NCBI GenBank assembly: GCA_025462785.1
Contig: JAOAPG010000148.1
Location: 1 to 14,169, forward strand
Origin: Acidobacteriaceae bacterium
GTDB lineage: Bacteria; Acidobacteriota; Terriglobia; Terriglobales; Acidobacteriaceae
Length of the DNA stretch: 14,169 bases
Reading direction: 5' to 3'
The position numbers were made by a program, and so were the translations under genes. The notes below the pieces were generated by a model, which was not told where the DNA came from, did no database searches, and saw only the letters and a list, made by a program, of their open reading frames with translations. Below, one piece after another: positions 6,331 to 13,163 of the stretch; within the stretch, counting starts at the first letter, position 1, and each line of letters starts with the position of its first letter.

Positions 6331-7118
6331 GTCGCTTCCCCAGCCATTTTCGTCATCACCATCTCAACTAATCCTGGAAGCAGTTGATAAAGTTTGACTA
6401 CTGGGATCATTGTCCACGGTACGATGACCTCACGTTTTTGCTTGATATAGCCTTGAAACGTTGCGCGCGCGACACGCTCGGCGGTGATTCCTCGGACTTT
6501 TTGCGGACGGATCTGCTGGGGCTTGCTACCGCGGACCGCATTCGCTCCAAATCCAGTACGAACATACCCCGGGCAAACCGTAAGCACATTTATGCCGTGG
6601 CTCTTCAATTCCACCCGAGCAGCCTTTCCGATTGCATTCATGGCAAACTTGGTCGCGCAGTAAACACCCATAAACGGCACGGGAATATGTCCGGCTACGC
6701 TTGAAATGTTGATAATGGCTCCGGAGCTTTGCTGTTTCATTGTCGGCGTAACAGCCTGCATAGCTGCAATTGTCCCGAACAGATTGGTCTCGAAAATCTC
6801 GCGGCAAGCTGCCATGTCCATTCCGTCAATCGAATCCATTAGTCCTTGACCGGCATTGTTGATCCAGACGTCGATACAGTTGAAATTACGCATCACAATA
6901 CCAATGACGCGATCGATTTCTTCTCGATGACGAACGTCGCAAGCGAGTGCCAATGTTCGCTCGGGATGGCCGATGCGCGATCGAGCGGCTTCCGACCGCG
7001 CAGCGTCACGCGAGAGTAATACGACTGTCGCGCCGTGGTCGGCGAATATTTTGGTAATGGCTTCGCCGATACCCATTGACGCGCCTGTGATCACGACAAC
7101 TTTACCTGACACATCCAT
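6327..7118 (-). CDS. Short-chain dehydrogenase/reductase (classical SDR)
   Basis: This 263-residue NAD(P)-dependent oxidoreductase is of classical SDR length. The Rossmann motif TGASMGIG is at 11-18 and NNAG at 87-90. The catalytic tetrad is Asn112, Ser140 (in NISSVAG), Tyr153 and Lys157 (YCATK). CPGYVRTGF (182-190) is the post-catalytic PG motif. Arg37 after the second strand (LLSRD) hints at NADP preference. The C-terminus (IVPWTMIPVVKLYQLLPGLVEMVMTKM, about 233-259) is hydrophobic and could sit on a membrane, as in SDRs that act on lipids; the substrate is unknown. The ATG at 7118 has GAGG 9 nt upstream. It converges on the TPR gene with a 4-nt overlap and diverges from the Lon-domain gene. 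Confidence 0.92.
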   Translation of the reverse strand: MDVSGKVVVITGASMGIGEAITKIFADHGATVVLLSRDAARSEAARSRIGHPERTLALACDVRHREEIDRVIGIVMRNFNCIDVWINNAGQGLMDSIDGMDMAACREIFETNLFGTIAAMQAVTPTMKQQSSGAIINISSVAGHIPVPFMGVYCATKFAMNAIGKAARVELKSHGINVLTVCPGYVRTGFGANAVRGSKPQQIRPQKVRGITAERVARATFQGYIKQKREVIVPWTMIPVVKLYQLLPGLVEMVMTKMAGEAT

Positions 7119-7253
7119 TGTGCTTGACCTCGACTTGTTTGAATAAGGCTCTACTCTGTTCTGCTTCAGACATAGTAAGTCATTCCGCAGTTACAATCGG
7201 AAAATGCAAGTTTCATTACCGGCTTTTGGTGGTGCGCATGTTGAGAGGCCTTC
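7119..7253. other. Divergent intergenic region
   Basis: This 135-bp gap lies between the leftward SDR gene and the rightward Lon-domain gene and should contain both promoters. It holds GAGAGG (7243-7248), the Shine-Dalgarno of the Lon-domain gene 5 nt before its ATG. No clear repeat, operator or complete promoter was found. Confidence 0.4.
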
Positions 7254-7865
7254 ATGAGCGCGCTACTGCCACTCTTCCCCTTGGACCTGGTTTTATTTCC
7301 TGGCACCTCGCTGCCTCTGCACATTTTTGAGCCTCGCTATCGGGAGATGGTTTCCGAATGCCTCGCCGAGAAAAAGCATTTTGGCGTGGTTCGAGCAAAG
7401 GACGACGGTATTGCTGAGATCGGCTGCACCGCGGAGATCGTGGACCGGACGAAGACGTATGATGACGGACGAATGGACGTTCTGACGGCAGGGCGGGAGA
7501 GATTTGAAGTCATGCAGGTAAATCAGGAGCGATCGTTCTTGCAAGCCGAGGTTATTTATTTGCAAGACGAATTGAATCCATCGAGTCCGGAGGAGAAGTC
7601 ACGAGCGATGAAGCTTCACGCCGAACTCATGACTCTCGCTGGCGCGAAACCGGAAGGAGCGTCAGAAATTGCTGGAGATAATCTAGCGTACCATCTCGCA
7701 GGCTCACTTCCGCTCGATCTAGACTTTAAACAGACTCTACTTGAAATGAAATCGGAATCGGAGAGAGTGCAAGCCATCATTTCGTTCTTCGAAGCCATCT
7801 TACCTAGTATGCGCCGCACTGTGCACGTGCGCCAGAAAGCTGGCGGCAATGGGCATGCGGGATGA
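7254..7865 (+). CDS. Stand-alone Lon substrate-binding (LON N-terminal) domain protein
   Basis: The 203-residue protein corresponds to the N-terminal substrate-recognition domain of Lon protease without the AAA+ or peptidase parts. The opening MSALLPLFPLDLVLFPGTSL (1-20) and PLHIFEPRYREMV (21-33) are the LON-domain hallmark; GVVRA, IGCTAEI and GRERFEV follow in the usual order, and a helical segment follows from about residue 108. Such proteins are common in bacteria; proposed roles are substrate binding or adaptor activity, not proven. The start ATG has GAGAGG at 5 nt. The gene precedes the AAA+/VWA pair by 67 nt on the same strand, so a joint transcript is possible, although a TATAAT box lies in the gap. 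Confidence 0.9.
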   Translation: MSALLPLFPLDLVLFPGTSLPLHIFEPRYREMVSECLAEKKHFGVVRAKDDGIAEIGCTAEIVDRTKTYDDGRMDVLTAGRERFEVMQVNQERSFLQAEVIYLQDELNPSSPEEKSRAMKLHAELMTLAGAKPEGASEIAGDNLAYHLAGSLPLDLDFKQTLLEMKSESERVQAIISFFEAILPSMRRTVHVRQKAGGNGHAG

Positions 7866-7879
7866 TTTGAGAGCGAGCG

Positions 7880-7885
7880 TATAAT
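7880..7885 (+). promoter_or_regulatory. Possible -10 box of the AAA+/VWA unit
   Basis: A perfect TATAAT stands 48 bp upstream of the ATPase ATG, just after the Lon-domain gene ends. The -35 position 17 bp upstream is GC-rich and does not resemble TTGACA, so this is either a -10-dominated promoter or chance. Confidence 0.35.
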
Positions 7886-7932
7886 CAGGGCAGAACCTGC
7901 TTCTTGTTTCGGTTTTTGGGGGTTTTTTCATC

Positions 7933-9423
7933 ATGAGTAGCCTTCCTCGGACGCTCGGCGAATTGCGCCAGAGCTCTTTCTCCGAAGAAACAATGCGTAC
8001 GCGGCGCGTGAAGGACGAATTACGCGACAACTTGATTGCGAAGCTTCGTAGCGGCGGACCAATTTTCCCCGGAATCGTCGGTTACGACGACACGGTAGTT
8101 CCGCAGATCGTAAATGCTGTTTTATCTCGCCATAATTTTATTTTGCTCGGATTGCGCGGGCAGGCCAAGAGCCGCATTTTGCGCGCTCTGACTTCCCTGC
8201 TTGATCCGCAAGTTCCGTATATCGCGGGTTGCGAGATTCACGACAATCCTTATGATCCGCTTTGCCGGCGCTGCAAAGAAGAAATTGCGAGACTTGGGGA
8301 TGCCACTCCGATCGCCTATCTCACACCGGATGAGCGTTACGTTGAGAAGCTCGCAACCCCAGATGTCACGATTGCTGATTTGATTGGCGACATTGATCCG
8401 ATCAAGGCGGCACGTGGAGGTCATGAGCTCGGAAGCGAACTTACCGTGCACTACGGACTGCTTCCGCGAGCGAATCGCGGAATCTTCGCAGTCAATGAGT
8501 TGCCGGATTTGGCAGGAAAAATTCAGGTAGGACTGTTTAACATCATGCAGGAAGGCGATGTTCAGATAAAGGGGTATCCGATCCGTCTGCCGCTCGATGT
8601 AGCACTCGTTTTCAGCGCGAATCCCGAGGACTACACAGCTCGCGGAAAGATTGTGACTCCGCTGAAAGATCGCATCGGATCTGAAATTCGAACTCATTAT
8701 CCTGCGACCGTAGAGGAAGGTATTGCGATCACAGCGCAAGAAGCTTGGACACAGCGTAATGGGCACAAGCTTCATCTTCCCACGTATGTGCGAGAAGTAA
8801 TTGAGCGCGTCGCCTTTGCCGCTCGAGAGGACAAAAAAGTCGACAAGCGTTCGGGTGTAAGTCAGCGGCTGCCGATCTCATGCATGGAGAACGTGATTTC
8901 AAATGCGGAGCGCCGCGCGATCCGACATGGTGAAAAGCACGTCGTTCCTCGCATCGGTGATGTATATGCCGCGCTGCCCGCGATTACGGGCAAGCTTGAA
9001 CTAGAGTACGAAGGCGAGATGAAGGGTGCGGATCATGTAGGCCGTGAGCTAATCCGGAATGCAATTGCCAAGACTTACGACGGATACTTCAAAGGCGTTG
9101 ATGTGCAGCAGATTGTTCAATGGTTCGATCTAGGCGGCGAGATTCAATTGGCCGACTCGTCCAGCGCCCAAGAAACGCTGAATGCGTTGCGCGGCATTCA
9201 GGGCTTGATGGAAAAGACCAGCAAACTGAATGTAGGCCCGAAGGACACTGCGGAAGCGCAAGTCTCGGCAGCGGAGTTCGTGCTTGAGGGACTCCATGCC
9301 CATAAAAGGATAGGAAGAAACGAAGAGCGTTTGTTCACGGCTGGAGAAAAACAGCCGAAGCCGGTCGAGAAACCATTTGATCGCGACGACCTGCCGGCGA
9401 GAGGAAGAAGGCCGTACAACTAG
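7933..9423 (+). CDS. AAA+ ATPase, magnesium-chelatase subunit I / MoxR-like
   Basis: The product has 496 residues. AAA+ enzymes of this helix-2-insert class act with VWA partners to insert metals or remodel target proteins. Motifs: a P-loop GLRGQAKS (73-80), with Ala78 replacing the last Gly of GxxGxGK[ST]; a Walker B-like segment GIFAVNELPDL (183-193), in which Asn188-Glu189 replaces Asp-Glu; sensor-1 Asn230 in FSANPED; and a probable arginine finger Arg247 in LKDRIGS. Between strands 1 and 2 lies a Cys/His cluster: Cys100, His103, Cys111, Cys114 (CEIHDNPYDPLCRRC), a likely zinc site. The C-terminal 100 residues are charged and unlike BchI. The ATG follows a G5 run by about 10 nt. No chlorophyll genes are nearby, so true Mg-chelatase activity is unlikely. 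Confidence 0.9.
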   Translation: MSSLPRTLGELRQSSFSEETMRTRRVKDELRDNLIAKLRSGGPIFPGIVGYDDTVVPQIVNAVLSRHNFILLGLRGQAKSRILRALTSLLDPQVPYIAGCEIHDNPYDPLCRRCKEEIARLGDATPIAYLTPDERYVEKLATPDVTIADLIGDIDPIKAARGGHELGSELTVHYGLLPRANRGIFAVNELPDLAGKIQVGLFNIMQEGDVQIKGYPIRLPLDVALVFSANPEDYTARGKIVTPLKDRIGSEIRTHYPATVEEGIAITAQEAWTQRNGHKLHLPTYVREVIERVAFAAREDKKVDKRSGVSQRLPISCMENVISNAERRAIRHGEKHVVPRIGDVYAALPAITGKLELEYEGEMKGADHVGRELIRNAIAKTYDGYFKGVDVQQIVQWFDLGGEIQLADSSSAQETLNALRGIQGLMEKTSKLNVGPKDTAEAQVSAAEFVLEGLHAHKRIGRNEERLFTAGEKQPKPVEKPFDRDDLPARGRRPYN

Positions 9424-9429
9424 GCTTCC

Positions 9430-9502
9430 GGCGTCAGGCTTTAGGCCTCAGGAACTCCTTGTAGTAGTCGGGAGGTTTTGCTAAAGCCTAAAGCCTGACG
9501 CC
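9430..9502. repeat. 17-bp perfect inverted repeat (REP-like hairpin)
   Basis: GGCGTCAGGCTTTAGGC (9430-9446) is matched by its exact reverse complement at 9486-9502, around a 39-nt loop. The right arm overlaps a direct repeat CTAAAGC-CTAAAGC (9481-9494). The structure fills most of the 87-bp gap between the ATPase and VWA genes and ends 8 nt before the VWA start. There is no U-run directly after the stem apart from CTTTTT at 9505-9510. It looks like a repetitive extragenic element or an attenuating/stabilising hairpin within an operon. Confidence 0.8.
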
Positions 9503-9510
9503 TGCTTTTT

Positions 9511-10746
9511 ATGAAACGCATCCGCTACAGCAAATACGTTCCCGATCCTGCTGGCGAAATGAGCATGGAAGACCTGCTCAGCGCTATCTCCGATTATCTT
9601 CTGCAGAGCGGTTTTCAGAATTACATGTATGACGATCTGTTCGATGGCGAGCAGACCCTGGATGAACTGCGGCGCGCACTCGAACAGGCTCTTCTGGAAA
9701 GTGACGCCCTTGATCAGCAAATGCGAGAGCGCATTGAACAGATGTACATGGAAGGCACACTCGACGAACTGATCGAACAGCTTATCGAACGCATGCAGCA
9801 AGAGGATTACATCAGTGTCGACCAGCCGCACGATCCTTCGCAGCGTTCAAGTATTGGTGGACAGACCGGCGAAGCTCACCAGGCGAAATTCGAAATCACA
9901 GACAAGAGCCTGGATTTTCTCGGCTTCAAGACACTTCGCGATCTGATGGGTTCCTTAGGAAAATCGAGTTTCGGACGCCACGACACACGCGACATGGCTA
10001 CTGGGATTGAAGCGAACGGGGCATCACGACAATATGAGTTTGGTGACACGCTGAATCTCGACATCACCGCTACTCTTTCTAGCGCGATTCAACGTGAGGG
10101 ATTGACTACTCCGCTGAACATAGAGTATTCCGATCTTCAGGTACATCAGTGCGAGTACCAGTCTTCGTGTGCAACTGTTCTTATGCTCGACTGTTCGCAC
10201 TCGATGATCCTCTATGGGGAAGACCGCTTTACTCCAGCGAAGAAAGTCGCGATGGCGCTGTCGCATTTGATCCGGACGCAGTATCCGGGCGATTCGCTTT
10301 CGCTGATTCTGTTCCACGATTCCGCTGAGGAGGTGCCCCTCTCGCAGTTAGCTCGTGTGAAAGTTGGTCCGTACTACACAAATACGCGCGAAGGGTTGCG
10401 GCTGGCGCAACGCATCCTACAGCGACAGCGCAAGGATATGAAGCAGATTGTAATGATAACTGACGGAAAGCCTTCGGCGCTGACCCTGGAAGATGGAAGA
10501 ATTTACAAGAATGCTTTCGGACTCGATCCGCTCGTCGTGAGTCAGACGCTGGAAGAAGTTTCGAAATGCAAGCGCGCAGGCGTAATGATTAACACGTTCA
10601 TGCTCGCGTCAGATTATGGCCTGGTGCAGTTTGTGCAAAAAGTAACGGAGATGTGCCGCGGTAAGGCTTACTTCACGACACCGTACACGTTGGGCCAATA
10701 TCTGCTGATGGATTACATGTCGCGGAAGACCAAGACAATTCATTGA
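9511..10746 (+). CDS. VWA-domain protein, partner of the AAA+ ATPase
   Basis: The 411-residue soluble protein has a helical, acidic N-terminal half (RIRYSKYVPDPAGEMSMEDL at 3-22, then strongly charged helices rich in Glu/Gln at about 47-98) and a C-terminal von Willebrand A domain (about 222-400). The MIDAS metal site is intact: Asp227-Cys-Ser229-His-Ser231 (LDCSHS), Thr290 or Thr292 in YYTNTREG, and Asp318 in MITDGKPS. In BchD, CbbO and ViaA such domains bind the client or ligand while an AAA+ partner remodels it; the same role is inferred here. The ATG at 9511 has no Shine-Dalgarno: the nearest, GGGAGG (9470-9475), lies 35 nt upstream in the loop of the inverted repeat. Only a CTG at 9502 lies in frame upstream before a stop. 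Confidence 0.9.
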   Translation: MKRIRYSKYVPDPAGEMSMEDLLSAISDYLLQSGFQNYMYDDLFDGEQTLDELRRALEQALLESDALDQQMRERIEQMYMEGTLDELIEQLIERMQQEDYISVDQPHDPSQRSSIGGQTGEAHQAKFEITDKSLDFLGFKTLRDLMGSLGKSSFGRHDTRDMATGIEANGASRQYEFGDTLNLDITATLSSAIQREGLTTPLNIEYSDLQVHQCEYQSSCATVLMLDCSHSMILYGEDRFTPAKKVAMALSHLIRTQYPGDSLSLILFHDSAEEVPLSQLARVKVGPYYTNTREGLRLAQRILQRQRKDMKQIVMITDGKPSALTLEDGRIYKNAFGLDPLVVSQTLEEVSKCKRAGVMINTFMLASDYGLVQFVQKVTEMCRGKAYFTTPYTLGQYLLMDYMSRKTKTIH

Positions 10747-10762
10747 AGCAAACGAGCCGGAA

Positions 10763-10780
10763 GACAGCCGTTTCGCTGTC
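10763..10780. terminator. Weak hairpin between convergent genes
   Basis: GACAGC (10763-10768) and GCTGTC (10775-10780) can form a 6-bp stem with a 6-nt loop. It lies in the 60-bp gap where the VWA gene and the FAD oxidoreductase gene converge, a sensible place for a two-way terminator, but neither strand shows a T-tract after it. It may instead be a degenerate REP-type element. Confidence 0.3.
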
Positions 10781-10806
10781 CCTACGTGAGTTCGACACTC
10801 CAGGGC

Positions 10807-12765
10807 TCACGACTTTGTGATCTCCTGCACCGCCCTATACGCCTGATCAATTGCGCAATCTGTATACGCATACGCATCTGCGTCAGCGTTCGCTATCGCC
10901 AATCTCCCGAAAGGCTTTCTTGCTACTTCACATGGCGCTTCCATGCCTTCCAGCCAAAATTTGTCCCACAGTGAGTTGTATTCGTATGCGTATCCATGCG
11001 GCCAGCGATTTACCGTTATAGCAGTAATATCTCGGGCAGGATCGAAGCCGCCGGGTCCCAACGAGCGTGCCAACTGATCGCGAATATTCCGTTCCATGGT
11101 TTCGAACGTTGTGGTGAAGAGTTCCATGCGTCCGATCCGGTGCTGATCGCGAGCCGGGTGGCCCGGTTTGCATGGCGTTTTCATCATATGCATGACTATC
11201 GGATCTTCCGGCTTTCGCGAGCATTCATATCCACCAATGCTCACCGGCAGGTCTAGATTTGCAAACGTGTGATAACTTCCCGGCGCATAAATGGAACTGG
11301 CTCCGAGCTTCTGGTGCGCCGTCCAGTTTCGCAGTGCGACATTTGTATAAAGCAGTGGAACCTTCGCTGCGGAGGATAGCGCCTCTTTTTGCTTGTCCGG
11401 CAACTCTTCGCAGAAGTACGGAATCACTACGTGCCAGCAGGCCAGAATGCTGTTTGCGGCACGCACTGTGAAGACCTTGCCTCCCTGAGAATATGTGACT
11501 TCAACTTCCTTGGCGCTTGCGGGATCACCATTGTGTTTCACCCGAACCACCGTGCTGTTGAGCCGGATTCGAACGGGCGAGGAAGCTTCATCAAGCTTGG
11601 CATAATCAGCTCGCGCGGCGACTACGTCAGTTGACGAGCTTCCCGGAATCGCACTCGGAATCAGCTGACGAACCAGCAATCGCGCGATGGACGCGTTTCC
11701 GTCCGGAAAGTGAAAGAAATATTTCTCGGCCTCTTCATTCGGAATCGCATCTCGATTCATGCCCTTGCCCGGAGCAGGATCGAGATTCATTCCGTCGAAC
11801 CCAGGGAAATCGAGGCCCCAGGCATCTTGCGCGGACATAGCATCGATTCCGATTCCAAATAGGGGCTGCGGCAACGCCTGCAAGACATGAACTACTTCCT
11901 GATTCACCCCAACCAGTTCAGACAGAAACTTGGAATAACTCATGCGGGCCATGCGCGCTTTCTTCTCATCCGAACTTAAGCCCGGCAAATAATCCTTCTT
12001 CTCTGTATGCAGGCGCTCGTAATCTTTTTTCGCCTGATCTGAGAGAGGCGCGTCGGCCATGAACTTTTTCCACTTTGCCGCATTTCCGGCGGAGAGTTCG
12101 CCTGTTTCACTACCTCCATGCGGTGTTGGATTTGGCACAAGCTTGTCAGCGCCGAACGTCTCCTTATCGAAGAAAATATTCGGCCCAAGACCGTGGGAGC
12201 GATAAAGATCTTTGGAAACGTATTTCGGATAGGCCCCGACATCAATTCCCAGTTCTTTAATCACGCCCTTCGCGACTGCACTATAAGGCGCCGGACTTTC
12301 GATGGAGAACGTTCCTCCGAAGCCCAGAAGCCTACGGTTTCCGGCTGTGAATTCGTTGCGCTTGGCATGGCCGCCGAAGTCGTCATGATTATCGAGGATG
12401 AGAATCCGCGACTTGAAGCCGGCTATTTTGCGATAAAAGTGAGCAGCAGAGAGACCGCTGATTCCCCCGCCAACGATAACGAGATCGTGGGTTTCACCGG
12501 TGTCGGTCGGCTTCCCTGCTTGCTCCCAGAAGGTCCCATCCCGCAAACTATGGGCGATTTCGAAAGCGCCCACGTGACTGCCGCGTAACCCAGTCAATGC
12601 TGGCGGATAGTAGCCCGAAGAATTTTGATCGTCATTGAAATCTAGGGCACCCAACAACGAATTGGGCATCATCGCTGCCCCAGCTGTGACTGCAATCCCG
12701 TTTATAAAATCACGCCGCGTGATTTTGCGGCTCATACCAAGTTCACGATCTCTGGAATCGTGCAT
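10807..12765 (-). CDS. Tat-exported FAD-dependent oxidoreductase, spermidine dehydrogenase-like
   Basis: The product has 652 residues. The N-terminus carries a twin-arginine signal (KITRRDF, Arg17-Arg18) followed by a hydrophobic stretch INGIAVTAGAAMMP (21-34), so the folded flavoprotein is expected outside the cytoplasm. The dinucleotide-binding motif is VIVGGGISGLSAAHFYR (96-112), followed by ILDNHDDFGGHAKRNEF (123-139), the strand-2 acidic residue and GG motif of amine-oxidase/DAO-like folds. The C-terminal NRWPHGYAYEY segment and the final FGRLAIANADADA fit the FAD-closing region of this group. Overall organisation resembles spermidine dehydrogenases, but the substrate is not proven. The ATG at 12765 has AAGGGG about 4 nt upstream; a second ATG (codon 11) lacks one. 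It follows the CDGSH gene by 77 nt. Confidence 0.85.
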   Translation of the reverse strand: MHDSRDRELGMSRKITRRDFINGIAVTAGAAMMPNSLLGALDFNDDQNSSGYYPPALTGLRGSHVGAFEIAHSLRDGTFWEQAGKPTDTGETHDLVIVGGGISGLSAAHFYRKIAGFKSRILILDNHDDFGGHAKRNEFTAGNRRLLGFGGTFSIESPAPYSAVAKGVIKELGIDVGAYPKYVSKDLYRSHGLGPNIFFDKETFGADKLVPNPTPHGGSETGELSAGNAAKWKKFMADAPLSDQAKKDYERLHTEKKDYLPGLSSDEKKARMARMSYSKFLSELVGVNQEVVHVLQALPQPLFGIGIDAMSAQDAWGLDFPGFDGMNLDPAPGKGMNRDAIPNEEAEKYFFHFPDGNASIARLLVRQLIPSAIPGSSSTDVVAARADYAKLDEASSPVRIRLNSTVVRVKHNGDPASAKEVEVTYSQGGKVFTVRAANSILACWHVVIPYFCEELPDKQKEALSSAAKVPLLYTNVALRNWTAHQKLGASSIYAPGSYHTFANLDLPVSIGGYECSRKPEDPIVMHMMKTPCKPGHPARDQHRIGRMELFTTTFETMERNIRDQLARSLGPGGFDPARDITAITVNRWPHGYAYEYNSLWDKFWLEGMEAPCEVARKPFGRLAIANADADAYAYTDCAIDQAYRAVQEITKS

Positions 12766-12842
12766 AGGGCCCCTTGCGTCGGCGTGACGCTGAATCGCTG
12801 ATTAAGTGGAACTGTGAATTTTATGCTGGATTGGTTAAAACG

Positions 12843-13079
12843 CTAGCCTAGATTATCAGCCTTCTTCACCGCCAGCTCTGCCGCCTGAAATCCAATTTTG
12901 CTGTGGGTTCCGTCGCAAAAGGGTTTGGTCACTGACCCGCCACAACGACACAGAGAAAAGGCTGTCTTCCCCGTAAGGTCGTAAGGAGTGCCATCAGCGT
13001 CGACCAATTCGATCGCGCCTTCTGGAGCTTCCACTCGAAACGGCCCGTTTTTCTTTACAGTGATCTTTACAACTGCCAT
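12843..13079 (-). CDS. CDGSH iron-sulfur domain protein
   Basis: The 78-residue soluble protein is expected to hold a 2Fe-2S cluster with 3-Cys/1-His ligation, as in mitoNEET-type proteins, where it serves in electron or cluster transfer. The motif CRCGGSVTKPFCDGTH (44-59) fits the family pattern exactly: Cys44, Cys46, Cys55 and His59. It is preceded by a small beta domain (VVKITVKKNGPFRVEAPEGA) typical of single-motif bacterial members. The ATG at 13079 has GGAGG 4 nt upstream; an in-frame TTG five codons earlier is less likely. It lies between the glycosyltransferase and the FAD oxidoreductase on one strand. No export signal is present, so it would not share a compartment with the Tat-exported enzyme. 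Confidence 0.93.
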   Translation of the reverse strand: MAVVKITVKKNGPFRVEAPEGAIELVDADGTPYDLTGKTAFSLCRCGGSVTKPFCDGTHSKIGFQAAELAVKKADNLG

Positions 13080-13163
13080 GAAGCCTCCGTCCAAAATGAG
13101 TTATTGATGACGATTAGAAGATACCAGCTTAAGACCGCAAGCTACCAGCGCTCGTTCCCTTGG

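Noticed and set aside
8122..8775. Minus-strand open frame of 217 codons inside the AAA+ ATPase gene
   Set aside because: It lies wholly antisense to a strongly conserved ATPase, its product has no family features, and no ribosome site precedes it; it is a codon-bias shadow.
7933..10746. Reading the ATPase/VWA pair as a true magnesium chelatase
   Set aside because: No BchH-like large subunit or tetrapyrrole genes are nearby, and the Walker motifs and C-terminus differ from BchI.
12118..12588. Plus-strand open frame of 156 codons inside the FAD oxidoreductase gene
   Set aside because: It is antisense to the FAD-binding region, with composition typical of a reversed coding frame and no recognisable domain.
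12776..12790. Short inverted repeat GCGTC/GACGC just upstream of the FAD oxidoreductase start
   Set aside because: The stem is only 5 bp with no T-tract, which is expected by chance at this GC content.
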